Shown piece after piece: positions 32,947 to 42,236 of a stretch of 64,000 nucleotides of DNA. Position numbers and translations under genes: made by a program. The notes under the pieces are model-generated. The model made no database searches. It saw only the letters and a list, made by a program, of their open reading frames with translations, and was not told where the DNA came from. Position 1 is the first letter of the stretch. Each line of letters opens with the position of its first letter. Origin of the DNA: Pseudomonas marginalis (lineage in GTDB: Bacteria; Pseudomonadota; Gammaproteobacteria; Pseudomonadales; Pseudomonadaceae); NCBI RefSeq assembly GCF_900105325.1, contig NZ_FNSU01000001.1, positions 992,001 through 1,056,000 of the forward strand. The letters run 5' to 3'.

Positions 32947-34464
32947 GTGACTCAGCTCAATCAGCCCGCGCCACCGCTCCCCGCGGTGCGCAGTATTCTC
33001 GCCTCATTGATGATGGCGATCTTCCTCGGTGCCCTGGACCAGACCATTGTCGCCGTGTCCATGCCCGCCATCTCCGCGCAATTCCACGACGTCAACCTGC
33101 TGGCCTGGGTCATCTCCGGTTATATGGTGGCGATGACGGTGGCGGTGCCGATCTACGGCAAGCTCGGCGACCTCTACGGGCGGCGGCCGATGATGCTGAT
33201 CGGCATGGGCCTGTTCACCGTCGCTTCGTTGTTCTGCGGCATGGCCCAGAGCATGGAGCAACTGGTGCTGGCGCGGGTGCTGCAGGGCATCGGCGCCGGC
33301 GGAATGATCTCGGTGAGCCAGGCGATCATCGGCGACATCATCCCGCCCCGTGAGCGCGGGCGCTATCAGGGCTATTTCAGCAGCATGTACGCAGTGGCCA
33401 GCGTGGCCGGGCCGGTGTTGGGCGGCTACATGACCGAGTATTTATCCTGGCGCTGGGTGTTCCTGATCAACCTGCCGCTGGGCGCCGGTGCCTGGTACGT
33501 GGCCCATCGCACCCTGGTGGGGCTGCCGGCGCCGCAACGCAAGCCGATCATCGATTACCTCGGCACGGTGCTGATGATCATCGGCCTCACCGCCTTGCTG
33601 TTGGGCATCACCGAAATCGGCCAGGGCCATCATTGGCGTGACAGCCAGGTGTTGGGGCTGCTGGCCTGTGCCCTGGTGGCATTGACCCTGTTCGTCTGGC
33701 ACGAGCGCCGCGCCCGCGAGCCGTTGCTGCCGATGCACCTGTTTGCCAACCGCAGCGCGGTGCTGTGCTGGTGCACGATTTTCTTTACCAGCTTCCAGGC
33801 GATCTCCCTGACGGTGCTGATGCCCCTGCGCTTTCAGACAGTGACCGGCGGCGGTGCCGACAGCGCCGCCTTGCATTTGCTGCCCCTGGCGATGGGCCTG
33901 CCCATCGGCGCCTATTGCGCCGGGCGCATGACCTCGGTGACAGGGCGTTACAAACCGATGATTCTCAGCGGCGCGCTGTTAAGCCCGCTGGCGATCCTGG
34001 GCATGGCCTACAGTGCGCCCCAGGATATGCTGCTGACCGGCGTATTCATGTTGCTGTGCGGGATCGCCGCCGGCATGCAGTTTCCCACCTCCCTGGTGGG
34101 GGCGCAGAACTCGGTGGAGCAACGGGACATCGGCGTTGCTACCAGCACCACCAACCTGTTCCGCTCCCTGGGCGGCGCGGTGGGGGTGGCGTGCATGTCG
34201 GCGTTGCTGCTGGCGTTGTTGCAGGACTCCAGCTTCGCCCATCTGGCCAGCGGTGCGCTGGTGGCCGAAGGCGGTTCCGGCAACGTGCTGCTTGACGGCC
34301 TGAACGCCGCGCCAGGCCCGGCGCAGGATGCCCTGCGCGGGGAGCTGGGGGTGACGTTCCGGCATTTGCTGCTGGTGAGTGCGGGGGTGTCGCTGCTGGG
34401 GTTGGCGGCGGCGATCGCGATGCCCAATCGCGTGCTGCGCGGGCGGGAAGACAAAACTCGCTGA
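32947..34464 (+). CDS. Drug-efflux MFS transporter, 14 TM (DHA2, EmrB/QacA type)
   Basis: 505 residues, GTG start at 32947 with AAGG upstream. About 14 hydrophobic segments; motif D1 (LDQTIVAVSMPAIS), motif A (GKLGDLYGRRPMM) and motif C (VAGPVLGGYMTEYLSWRWVF) of the DHA2 family are clear. There is no membrane-fusion partner gene beside it. It follows pobA by 66 bases and might be co-expressed, giving a possible link to aromatic acid export, though that is only a guess. Confidence 0.87.
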   Translation: MTQLNQPAPPLPAVRSILASLMMAIFLGALDQTIVAVSMPAISAQFHDVNLLAWVISGYMVAMTVAVPIYGKLGDLYGRRPMMLIGMGLFTVASLFCGMAQSMEQLVLARVLQGIGAGGMISVSQAIIGDIIPPRERGRYQGYFSSMYAVASVAGPVLGGYMTEYLSWRWVFLINLPLGAGAWYVAHRTLVGLPAPQRKPIIDYLGTVLMIIGLTALLLGITEIGQGHHWRDSQVLGLLACALVALTLFVWHERRAREPLLPMHLFANRSAVLCWCTIFFTSFQAISLTVLMPLRFQTVTGGGADSAALHLLPLAMGLPIGAYCAGRMTSVTGRYKPMILSGALLSPLAILGMAYSAPQDMLLTGVFMLLCGIAAGMQFPTSLVGAQNSVEQRDIGVATSTTNLFRSLGGAVGVACMSALLLALLQDSSFAHLASGALVAEGGSGNVLLDGLNAAPGPAQDALRGELGVTFRHLLLVSAGVSLLGLAAAIAMPNRVLRGREDKTR

Positions 34465-34484
34465 CTGACACAATAGAGACCTAA

Positions 34485-34684
34485 TGTGGGAGGGGGCTTA
34501 CCCCGGAGGCCATGGGTATCTACACAACTTTTCAGCCCCTGACAAATCTCCCTGTGGCGAGCGGGCTTGTCTCTGAAAATTGTGTAGATACCCATGCCCT
34601 GATGGCGGTGGTTCAGTTGGAACATCTTCGACTGACACACTGCCATCGGTGGCAAGTCGAATCGTCGCACCGCCCCTCCCACAT
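34485..34684. repeat. REPIN interrupted by a second inverted-repeat element
   Basis: The outer ends are REP halves: TGTGGGAGGGGGCTTACCCC at the left (34485-34504) and the complementary CCGCCCCTCCCACA at the right. Between them sits an inner element, 34511-34596, bounded by long inverted repeats. The right arm continues with GATGGCGGTGGTTCAG and its partner CTGACACACTGCCATC, the usual REPIN core. The layout reads as a REPIN split by a second repeat element. Confidence 0.7.
34511..34596. repeat. 86-base inner inverted-repeat element
   Basis: CATGGGTATCTACACAA (34511-34527) is repeated exactly inverted at 34580-34596, and the match continues inward (TTTTCAG) for about 24 bases with one extra base in the left arm. 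The centre holds a different palindrome half (GGCGAGCGGGCTTGTC). It looks like a small non-coding mobile repeat. Confidence 0.7.
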
Positions 34685-34705
34685 TTGAATGCATTCCAGT
34701 TCAGA

Positions 34706-35542
34706 TCAGGGGCTGTAGTAACCCACCGCAACCATGAAATGCCCGCTCTTGCGGATATACGCATGCTTGTTCTCGACCTTGCCCGTCACCGGGTTCTTCC
34801 AACGGTATTTGTATTCTCCCTGGTCCTGCTCGGCCATCAGCTTGAGGATCGGCTCGCCCACCGGCTTGCCGTCGGGGTCCTTGATCTTGCTGAAATCGGT
34901 GTTGATCAGTCGCAGGTTGGTGCCATGGGCCACGTAACGCTGGGTGTTCAAGTCCACCACAAACACATAGAGGTCATCCTGCAGGAAACCGCCCTGCAAT
35001 GAGTTGATGGCCTTGAGCGTGCCGGCTTCATCCTTCACCAACGCGTTCACCGCCTTGTTGCGCAGGGCCCGGGCCTGTTCCGGGGTGGCGCGCGGCAGGT
35101 AATAACCCACAGCGAGGATGCGCTGGCCGACGCGCTTGTAAAACACATGCTTGTGCTCGACCTTGCCGTCGTTCCAGTTCTGCCAGCGGTAGTCGGCCTG
35201 TTGGATACCCTGGCCTTCCGGCACCTTGAGCGCGTCCTTGAATGACTGGCGCAACTCCGGCCCGAGTACCTCGGACACATCGCGGCCGATCAGGGCGGAG
35301 GAGGGCCCGCCACTGGCCAGCAGCACGCCCTGGGTATCGACCACGAACACATAGCGGTCGTGGTCGATGAACTCGCCCTGGCGGCTGAACGCCGCAAAGG
35401 CCTTGTCACCGTTGGTCTGGTAGTAGGCCAGGGCTTTTCCCAGCAAGGCCTTGGCGGCCTGGGCGTCCTCACCCGGCGTGTCGGCGTGCACCTGGCTGAA
35501 ACACAACAGCAGCAGCCAGGTGGCGCGGAGCAATCCCTTCAT
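34706..35542 (-). CDS. Periplasmic protein with two tandem Cache domains
   Basis: 278 residues, signal peptide of about 20 residues (CFSQVHA), then two similar single-Cache-2-type domains (about 30-140 and 155-278). Each contains YVFVVD and ends in AVGYYLP or AVGYYSP. No membrane helix or signalling domain follows, so it is a free periplasmic sensor or binding protein. The start at 35542 has GGGACGGAAC upstream. It lies 50 bases after the PheC-like gene in the same direction, so the two may be one unit. Confidence 0.82.
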   Translation of the reverse strand: MKGLLRATWLLLLCFSQVHADTPGEDAQAAKALLGKALAYYQTNGDKAFAAFSRQGEFIDHDRYVFVVDTQGVLLASGGPSSALIGRDVSEVLGPELRQSFKDALKVPEGQGIQQADYRWQNWNDGKVEHKHVFYKRVGQRILAVGYYLPRATPEQARALRNKAVNALVKDEAGTLKAINSLQGGFLQDDLYVFVVDLNTQRYVAHGTNLRLINTDFSKIKDPDGKPVGEPILKLMAEQDQGEYKYRWKNPVTGKVENKHAYIRKSGHFMVAVGYYSP

Positions 35543-35592
35543 GTTCCGTCCCTCGTTCTTATTGATGTGACCACAGCGTAGACGGCCATGGC

Positions 35593-36366
35593 TCAGGGCG
35601 CCGCCAACCATTGGCTGACGATGCCGTCGTAGACGCCGGTGGCCACGCTCAGGTGCAACCACTGGTCGACATAGCTCTTCCACGCCACATCATCGCGGGG
35701 CAGCAGGAAGGCTTTTTCGCTGTACTGCATCTGCCGCTCCGGGTTGACCGCGCACAACCCGGGCTTTTGCTTCTGCTGGTAACGCGCCTCGCTGGCGTCG
35801 GTGATCATCACGTCGGCCTTGCCGGCCAGCAGTTCGTCGAAGATGGTCACGTTGTCGTGCAGGCGGATTTGCGCCTGGCCCAGATGGGCGCGAGCGAAGA
35901 CTTCGTTGGTGCCGCCCGCCGGTTCGATCACGCGCACCTGGGGCTGGTTGATCTGCTCCACGGTCTGGTAACGCTTGACGTCGGCGCAACGCACCAGCGG
36001 AATCTTGCCGTCGACCCCGAGGGACTGGCTGAAGAAGGCTTTTTTCTGGCGTTCCAGGGACACCGAAATCCCGCCCACGGCAATGTCGCAGCGCTGGGCG
36101 AGGAAGTCCGGCATCAGGGTTTTCCAGGTGGTGGGCACCCACTGGATCCTGGCATTAAGGCTCTTGGCCAGGGACTCGGCCATGGCAATGTCGATGCCTT
36201 CATAGCCGCCATCGGCGCGCAACGAGGTGTAGGGCTTGTAGTCGCCGGTGGTGCAGACGCTGAGGGTGCCGCGCTCAAGCACCTGGTCAAGGCGCGAGGG
36301 GGCGGTGTCGGCCAGGGCGGAGGTGGCCAGGCTTACCAGTACGCACAGGGTTATCGTTGTTTTCAT
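35593..36366 (-). CDS. Cyclohexadienyl dehydratase-like protein (PheC family)
   Basis: 257 residues; signal peptide (about 1-19, ATSALA) and a periplasmic-binding fold. It closely resembles PheC of P. aeruginosa (SRLDQVLERGTLSVCTTGDYKPYTS; GGTNEVFARAHL; DNVTIFDELLAGKADVMITD; FLLPRDD), an exported arogenate/prephenate dehydratase that evolved from amino-acid binding proteins. The Glu in GGTNE, important in PheC, is conserved. It could instead be an amino-acid ABC binding protein, but no ABC partners are near. The start at 36366 follows AAGGA. Confidence 0.72.
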   Translation of the reverse strand: MKTTITLCVLVSLATSALADTAPSRLDQVLERGTLSVCTTGDYKPYTSLRADGGYEGIDIAMAESLAKSLNARIQWVPTTWKTLMPDFLAQRCDIAVGGISVSLERQKKAFFSQSLGVDGKIPLVRCADVKRYQTVEQINQPQVRVIEPAGGTNEVFARAHLGQAQIRLHDNVTIFDELLAGKADVMITDASEARYQQKQKPGLCAVNPERQMQYSEKAFLLPRDDVAWKSYVDQWLHLSVATGVYDGIVSQWLAAP

Positions 36367-36713
36367 GCGATCGAGTCCTTGGGGCATGCTCGCGGGCGGT
36401 CATTATTTCCAGCAGCAAGGCCAGGTAGCAAGGGGCGTTGAATGTTTAGCCAAGTCGCAACCAAACTCCATCAACCCTGAATTTAAACACCTATGCGGGC
36501 GTGTGACGCTGGGCGCATCTCTATCATTGTGATCCACCCATGGGCGGCTCTTCCGACACTCACCCTGCGACACTGCCCTCCGAGCTCGCCTTCTGGGCCC
36601 TGTTCCACTGCCGCCACGCGCGCCCGCCAGACTCCCTTCTCCTACGCTGATTTACCCCACGGATGACGCACCCTTGTGCGCGCCTGCCTGAAACAAACGT
36701 ACGAGAACCCCCC
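36367..36713. other. 347-base divergent intergenic region
   Basis: This lies between the PheC-like and glutamine-synthetase-like genes, which point away from each other, so both promoters must be here. I see no convincing gene, REP or strong operator; the AT-rich stretch around 36450-36500 is the likeliest promoter core. Confidence 0.4.
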
Positions 36714-38084
36714 ATGAGTGTTTTTGCCAGCCTGCACGAAGCCCACGCCTTCCTTGAACAGCATCCGGACATCGAGATGTTCGAGCTGTTTATCCTCGAC
36801 AACAACGGCGTGCCGCGCGGCAAGTTGCTGCACCGCGACGAATTGCTGGCGGTGTATGAAAGCGGGCGGCCGCTGCCCAGCACCATCCTCGGCCTGACCA
36901 TCAATGGCGACGATGTGGAAAATTCCGGGCTGGTGTGGGAAGTGGGCGATATCGACTGCCGCGCCTACCCGATCAGCGGCAGTTTGCAGCGCATGCCGTG
37001 GCGGCTGATCCCGACCGCTGCGGTGCAGGTCAGCATGCACCCCACCGAAGGCCTGCCCGCCACCGTGGCCGACCCCCGGCATTTGCTGGCCAAGGTGATC
37101 GAGGGCCTGAACGCCGACGGTTATTACCCGGTAATGGCGGCGGAGCTGGAGTTCTACCTGCTCGACCAGAAGCCCGACGGCAATGGCCGCCCGCAACCCG
37201 CACGGGACGTGGACGGCGGGCGCCCACGCGCAACCCAGGTCTACGGCCTGCGTGAGCTGGAGCAGATCGAACCGTTCCTCGCCGACCTTTACAGCGCCTG
37301 CAAACTGCAAGGCATTCCGGCGCGCACGGCGATCTCCGAATACGCCCCGGGCCAGGTGGAAATCACCCTGGAACACCGCGCCGACGCCCTGCAAGCCATG
37401 GACGAAGCGGTGCGCTACAAGCGCCTGGTCAAGGGCGTGGCGCACAAACACGGCATGGCTGCGTGCTTCATGGCCAAGCCGTTCGATGACCTGGCGGGCA
37501 CCGGCATGCACATGCACGTCAGCCTGGCCGACGCCGAGGGCAACAACCTGTTCGCCAGTGAAGCCGCCGACGGCACGCCACTGCTGCGCCACGCAGTGGG
37601 GGGCATGCTCAGCACCCTGCTCGATTCACTGCTGATGTTCTGCCCCAACGCCAACTCCTATCGCCGTTTCCAAACCAACAGCTATGCGCCGCTGGCCGCC
37701 ACCTGGGGCGTGGACAACCGCACCGTCAGCCTGCGGGTGCCGGGTGGTCCGGCCCATTCCCGGCATATCGAACACCGCATTTGCGGCGCCGATGCCAACC
37801 CTTACCTGGCGGCGGCCGCGATCCTGGCGGGCATCCACCGTGGCCTTCGCGAACAACGCGACCCCGGTGCCCCGGTGGAAGGCAACGGCTACGCCCAGGC
37901 CAAGGCGTTGCTGCCCACCGATTGGCTCACCACCCTGCGCGCACTGGAGGCTTCAAGCTGGGCGCGGGAGGCGTTCGGCAGCGAGTTCCTGGGCGTGTAC
38001 CTGGCGGTGAAACATGCTGAATACCGCCAGTTCATGGGCGAGGTGGGCGAGCAGGACTGGCGTTGGTATCTGCATCAGGCGTGA
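36714..38084 (+). CDS. Glutamine synthetase family ligase (gamma-glutamylpolyamine synthetase-like)
   Basis: 456 residues of the GlnA superfamily. The N-terminal domain (ELFILDNNGVPRGKLLHRDE) and the catalytic domain with AAELEFYLLDQKP, GTGMHMHVSL, NSYRRFQTNSYAP and EHRICGADANPYLAAAA are in order. It lacks the adenylylation loop tyrosine context of GlnA and is closer to PuuA/SpuI/PauA enzymes, which glutamylate polyamines or amines. No polyamine genes flank it, so the substrate is uncertain. The ATG at 36714 is preceded by a weak GAGAA. Confidence 0.8.
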   Translation: MSVFASLHEAHAFLEQHPDIEMFELFILDNNGVPRGKLLHRDELLAVYESGRPLPSTILGLTINGDDVENSGLVWEVGDIDCRAYPISGSLQRMPWRLIPTAAVQVSMHPTEGLPATVADPRHLLAKVIEGLNADGYYPVMAAELEFYLLDQKPDGNGRPQPARDVDGGRPRATQVYGLRELEQIEPFLADLYSACKLQGIPARTAISEYAPGQVEITLEHRADALQAMDEAVRYKRLVKGVAHKHGMAACFMAKPFDDLAGTGMHMHVSLADAEGNNLFASEAADGTPLLRHAVGGMLSTLLDSLLMFCPNANSYRRFQTNSYAPLAATWGVDNRTVSLRVPGGPAHSRHIEHRICGADANPYLAAAAILAGIHRGLREQRDPGAPVEGNGYAQAKALLPTDWLTTLRALEASSWAREAFGSEFLGVYLAVKHAEYRQFMGEVGEQDWRWYLHQA

Positions 38085-38185
38085 TGGTTTTTACGCTGGT
38101 GAGGGCTTCGACCTTTTTTTCACGTTGCAAGGGTTAAGCTGCGAATCAAGGTCGTTCACTACCGTTTCAGTCACATGAGCCTGCG

Positions 38186-38785
38186 ATGTCGCCACAACCT
38201 CCTTCTTCCATCGAGATCGAATACGCCGAACGCTGTGGCCTTGAGCACGCCAGGGTCTGCGGTGACACGCGCCCGCCCGGTCTGCGCCAGCGCCTGGCGT
38301 CATGGCGCGACGAGTGGTTGGTGCGCCAGGCGCTCAAGGTCGCTGGCGAGCCGGGGCTGATCCTGGACCTGGCCTGCGGCTCGGGGCGCTTCTGGCCGGT
38401 GTTGGCCGAGCACGTCAACCGCGTGATCCTGGCCTCGGACAATTCCCAGGACATGCTCGACCACGCCCGTAGCCACCATCCGCCGTCATTGCTCAAGCGC
38501 GTCAAGACCTTTCAGGGCTCGGCATTTTCCATCGGTTTGTCGGCGAATGCGGTGGATTGCATTTTCTGCCTGGAGTTGTTTCGTCATGTGCCCAGCAGCG
38601 AAGGGCGCATGGCGTTGCTGCGCGAGTTTCACCGGGTCAGCCGCGACACGGTGATTGTCTCGGTACCCTCGCGTACCGCCGTGGAAGAGGAATTTCGCCA
38701 GGCCGGGTTCAAGGTCTTGAGTCAGCAGGAATTCATGCCGGGCTCCAGCCTGTGGCGGGTCTACGTTCTTCGTAAGAAAGGATAA
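38186..38785 (+). CDS. Class I SAM-dependent methyltransferase
   Basis: 199 residues with a Rossmann methyltransferase fold: motif I LILDLACGSGRFWPVL (about 58-73), motif II acidic residue in VILASDNSQDML, and motif IV region AVDCIFCLELFRHVP. The substrate is unknown; proteins of this kind in pseudomonads are often annotated only as methyltransferase domain. It stands alone, 122 bases before rnd. Confidence 0.82.
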   Translation: MSPQPPSSIEIEYAERCGLEHARVCGDTRPPGLRQRLASWRDEWLVRQALKVAGEPGLILDLACGSGRFWPVLAEHVNRVILASDNSQDMLDHARSHHPPSLLKRVKTFQGSAFSIGLSANAVDCIFCLELFRHVPSSEGRMALLREFHRVSRDTVIVSVPSRTAVEEEFRQAGFKVLSQQEFMPGSSLWRVYVLRKKG

Positions 38786-38907
38786 CTCCCACTTGTCGGA
38801 CTATTCTTCATCTCCTGTCTGAGTTTTCATGGTTGCCTGTGCACTGCGGATGCTCGCTAGCCCCGTTCGCGATATATACTGCGCGCCATTCTTCAAGGGA
38901 GAGCCGT

Positions 38908-40041
38908 GTGGCCATCGATATTCACTGGATCTGCGACAACGATAGCCTCGGCCAGCATTGCGCCGAATGGCAGCAGTTGCCATTCGTCGCCCTCGACACC
39001 GAATTCATGCGGGTCGACACCTTTTATCCAATTGCCGGGCTGATCCAGATCGGTGATGGCGTACGCGCTTACCTGATCGATCCCCTGACCATCGACAACT
39101 GGCAACCCCTGGCCGCGTTGCTGGAGAACCCGGCGGTGATCAAGGTGGTGCACGCCTGCAGCGAAGACCTTGAGGTGTTGCTGCGCCTGACCGGCAGCCT
39201 GCCGGTGCCGTTGTTCGACACCCAATTGGCCGCCGCCTATCTGAACCTCGGCTTCTCCATGGGCTACTCGCGCCTGGTGCAAGCCGTGCTCGATATCGAG
39301 TTGCCCAAGGGCGAGACCCGTTCGGACTGGCTGCAGCGGCCATTGTCCGAGACCCAGGTGAGCTACGCCGCCGAAGACGCCGTGCACCTGGCCGAGGTCT
39401 ACATTCGCCTGCGCCCGCGCTTGTCGGATGATAAATACGCCTGGGTCCTGGAAGACGGTGCCGAACTGGTTGCCAACCTGCGCCGCGAAGTCGACCCGTA
39501 CGAGGTCTACCGTGACGCCAAGCTGGCGTGGAAACTCTCCCGTGCCCAGCTTGCCGTATTGCGTGAACTCTGCGCCTGGCGCGAGCAGCAGGCCCGCGCC
39601 CGCGACCTGCCGCGCAACCGCATCATTCGCGAACACTCGCTGTGGCCCCTGGCCAAGTCCCAGCCGGACAACCTCGCCGCCCTGGGCAAGATCGAAGACA
39701 TGCACCCGCGTACCGTGCGCCAGGATGGCCAGTTCCTGTTGGACCTGATCAAGCGTGCCGGCAGCGTGTCCATGGACCAGTGGCCGCCGGCCGTGGCTGA
39801 ACCGCTGCCGGTGGACGCCGCCACGTTGATCAAGCAACTGCGCGCCCTCGGCCAGACATTCGCCGAGCGCCTGGAGATGGCGCCGGAACTGATGCTGCGC
39901 AAGAAAACCCTCGAAGCCCTGGTTAAAAGTGGCTTCCCCGATGGGCCTTACCAATTGCCAGACTCGCTGCGTGGCTGGCGCCGCGAGTTGATGGGCCAGG
40001 CGCTGCTCGACAGCCTGGCCCCTGCCGGAGAACAGCCTTGA
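38908..40041 (+). CDS. rnd: Ribonuclease D
   Basis: 3'-5' exoribonuclease that trims tRNA and other small RNA 3' ends. 377 residues, GTG start at 38908 with AAGGGAGAG just upstream. DEDD exonuclease motifs are visible: Asp30/Glu32 (VALDTEFMRVD), HACSEDLEVL, and SYAAEDAVHL; an HRDC domain follows (about 210-290; ELCAWREQQARARDLPRNRI). The upstream open frame to 38833 has no support. The ycgL start overlaps its stop. Confidence 0.94.
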   Translation: MAIDIHWICDNDSLGQHCAEWQQLPFVALDTEFMRVDTFYPIAGLIQIGDGVRAYLIDPLTIDNWQPLAALLENPAVIKVVHACSEDLEVLLRLTGSLPVPLFDTQLAAAYLNLGFSMGYSRLVQAVLDIELPKGETRSDWLQRPLSETQVSYAAEDAVHLAEVYIRLRPRLSDDKYAWVLEDGAELVANLRREVDPYEVYRDAKLAWKLSRAQLAVLRELCAWREQQARARDLPRNRIIREHSLWPLAKSQPDNLAALGKIEDMHPRTVRQDGQFLLDLIKRAGSVSMDQWPPAVAEPLPVDAATLIKQLRALGQTFAERLEMAPELMLRKKTLEALVKSGFPDGPYQLPDSLRGWRRELMGQALLDSLAPAGEQP

Positions 40042-40331
40042 AACGTATTTGCTCCATCTATCGCAGCCTGAAAAAAGACGGCATGTACCTCTACGTGCTC
40101 AAAAGCGACGCCCTGGAGCGCGTGCCGGAGCCCTTGATGGCGGCGTTCGGCAAACCGCACCACGCCTTCGACATGGTGCTGACGCCGGAGCGCAAGTTGT
40201 CCCGCGAAGACATCATCGTGGTGCTGGAAAACCTCGACAAGCAGGGCTATCACCTGCAAATGCCGCCGGCCGAGGACGAGTACATCGAGCACCTGCCCGA
40301 AGAGCTGCTGCGTCGCAACGACCCGATGTGA
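40038..40331 (+). CDS. YcgL domain-containing protein
   Basis: 97 residues starting with TTG at 40038 (MKRICSIYRSLKKDGMYLYV), overlapping the rnd stop as TTGA, hence translationally coupled. The family (PF05166) is conserved in gamma-proteobacteria, often next to rnd or minC, and has no established function. Confidence 0.92.
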   Translation: MKRICSIYRSLKKDGMYLYVLKSDALERVPEPLMAAFGKPHHAFDMVLTPERKLSREDIIVVLENLDKQGYHLQMPPAEDEYIEHLPEELLRRNDPM

Positions 40332-40438
40332 TCGGGCAGTGCCTCGCCCGGGGCACAGGTTTCAATGGAATCGTATTAGTGGGCGGTGGCCGTAGGGAAG
40401 CGGGCGGCCGTCTGCACTGTTTTTGAAAGGTTTGAACC

Positions 40439-41371
40439 ATGCGTGTTCTGATTGCTGAACAGGATCACCCGCTCTACGCCCAATTGCTCAATGACGCGGC
40501 GCCGGACCTGGAGGTGCTCACCAGCGGCGACTCGGCCGAGCTGTCGCGCCTGGCCGCCGATTGCCCGGTATGGCTGGGCCAGCCGGACCTGTTGGCGACG
40601 CTGTTGCGCCAGGGACACCAGCCGCAGTGGCTGCAATCGACCTGGGCCGGCATTACGCCGCTGCTGGCCGAAGGCTTGCCCCGCGACTATCGCCTGACCC
40701 GCGCCGTCGGTATTTTTGGCCAGGTCATGGCCGAATTTGTCCTCACCTACATGCTGGGCCACGAGCGCGAAGTACTGGCGCGACTGGTCAGCCAGGTCGA
40801 GCGCAAGTGGGACAGCCGCACCGGCCAGAGCCTGGCGGGGCGCAAGGCGTTGATCGTGGGTACCGGTGACATCGGCCAGCGTGTCGCCGAGTTTCTCGTG
40901 CCGTTCGGCGTCAAGCTGTACGGCATCGCCAGCACTGCGCGGGAACAAGCGCCGTTTATCGAAGTGGCCGGGCTCGACCAACTGGGCCGGTTGGTGGGGG
41001 AGGTGGACTACGTGATCAACCTGCTGCCCAACACACCGAACACCCATGACCTGTACGACGCAGCGCTGTTCAAGCAGTTCAAGCCGACCGGTTTGTTCAT
41101 CAACGTCGGGCGCGGTGTGGCGGTGGTGGATGCCGATCTGGTCGAGGCCCTGAAAGAAGGGCACCTGGCCGGCGCGGTGATCGACGTGTGCCGCCAGGAA
41201 CCGTTGCCGCAGCGCCACCCGTTCTGGACCGCCTGGGGCCTTCTGTTGACCGGGCACAGCTCCGCACCGACCTCGCCGCCGATGATGGTGGAGCTGTTCC
41301 TGGAAAACCTGCGCGCGTACAAGGCCAAGCAAGCCTTGCGCGGGGAAGTGGATTTCGAGCGCGGTTACTGA
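40439..41371 (+). CDS. D-2-hydroxyacid dehydrogenase (GhrA-like)
   Basis: 310 residues of the NAD(P)-dependent D-isomer 2-hydroxyacid dehydrogenase family. NAD(P)-binding GTGDIGQRVAEFL, catalytic Arg in NVGRGVAVVD, Glu in CRQEPLP and His in TGHSSAPT are all present. It most resembles glyoxylate/hydroxypyruvate reductase A; substrate preference is not certain. A REPIN follows the stop. Confidence 0.87.
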   Translation: MRVLIAEQDHPLYAQLLNDAAPDLEVLTSGDSAELSRLAADCPVWLGQPDLLATLLRQGHQPQWLQSTWAGITPLLAEGLPRDYRLTRAVGIFGQVMAEFVLTYMLGHEREVLARLVSQVERKWDSRTGQSLAGRKALIVGTGDIGQRVAEFLVPFGVKLYGIASTAREQAPFIEVAGLDQLGRLVGEVDYVINLLPNTPNTHDLYDAALFKQFKPTGLFINVGRGVAVVDADLVEALKEGHLAGAVIDVCRQEPLPQRHPFWTAWGLLLTGHSSAPTSPPMMVELFLENLRAYKAKQALRGEVDFERGY

Positions 41372-41389
41372 GGCGGCGCGGGGAGAAAG

Positions 41390-41479
41390 TGTGGGAGGGG
41401 GCTTGCTCCCGATAGCAGAGTGTCAGTCACTGTATCTATTGACTGAACCACCGCTATCGGGGGCAAGCCCCCTCCCACA
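41390..41479. repeat. REPIN (two inverted REPs)
   Basis: TGTGGGAGGGGGCTTGCTCC...at the left and its inverted copy GGGGGCAAGCCCCCTCCCACA at the right, separated by a core with GTCAGTCACTG and GACTGAACCACCGC. This is the standard two-REP cruciform of fluorescent pseudomonads. It lies between convergent genes. Confidence 0.9.
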
Positions 41480-41498
41480 TTTTGAGATTGCGTCAGTT

Positions 41499-42083
41499 TC
41501 AGAGGCTGAAATCACCTTCTGACACCAGCTCGCTCAGCGGCTTGCGCGGGCTTGGCGCTTCACGGCCTTGCAGGTACTCCGGCAAGGTCGATTTGTCGCC
41601 CAGCTTGCCCACCGCAACGGCGGCATGCAGCGCATAACCCTGTGGAATCTTCAGCTCCTTGCGCGTCAGTTCCTGATCGAAGCCGGCCATGCCGTGGGTG
41701 TGCCAGCCGCTGAGGCTGGCTTGCAGCGCCAGGTGGCCCCAGGCCGAGCCGGTGTCGAAGGTGTGCCACAGTGCCGGGGTTTCTTCCGTGGCGCCGGGGG
41801 CGATGAAGTCGGTTTTCGAGGCAATGATCACCAGGGCCGACGCATGCTGTGCCCAACCACGGTTGAATTCATTCAGCAGGCCCAGGAAGCGCTCCCAGTC
41901 CGGCGTGTCACGGCGTGCGTAGAGAAAACGCCAAGGCTGCGAGTTGTAGGCCGACGGTGCCCAGCGTGCGGCTTCGAAGAAGCTCAGCAGGGTTTCCTGC
42001 GGGATGCTCTCGCCGGTAAAGGCACGGGGCGACCAGCGTTCGGTGAACTGGGTATGGATCGGGTAATCGGCAACGCGTGTCAT
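41499..42083 (-). CDS. Nitroreductase family protein
   Basis: 194 residues; FMN-dependent NAD(P)H nitroreductase/oxidoreductase fold. The phosphate-contacting start RWSPRAFTGESIP, the family motif EAARWAPSAYNSQPWRF and the late GKLGDKSTLPEYLQ are typical of small NfsB-like proteins. The physiological substrate is unknown. Convergent with the ghrA-like gene across a REPIN. Confidence 0.87.
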   Translation of the reverse strand: MTRVADYPIHTQFTERWSPRAFTGESIPQETLLSFFEAARWAPSAYNSQPWRFLYARRDTPDWERFLGLLNEFNRGWAQHASALVIIASKTDFIAPGATEETPALWHTFDTGSAWGHLALQASLSGWHTHGMAGFDQELTRKELKIPQGYALHAAVAVGKLGDKSTLPEYLQGREAPSPRKPLSELVSEGDFSL

Positions 42084-42236
42084 GGGCAGCTCCTGATCGT
42101 CAATTCGGCGCTCAAAGCTACTGCGCCCCCGCTAGACTGACAAGTCTTGTCATACCGACAGTCGTAAGCGCTTGGCCCCAGGGGCCTTGGGCACTAGACT
42201 GGCGGCCTTTTCACCTACCGATACCGATGTAGAGCC

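Noticed and set aside
36642..37592. A 316-codon minus-strand frame opposite the glutamine-synthetase-like gene
   Set aside because: Shadow frame; the plus-strand protein has all GS-family motifs.
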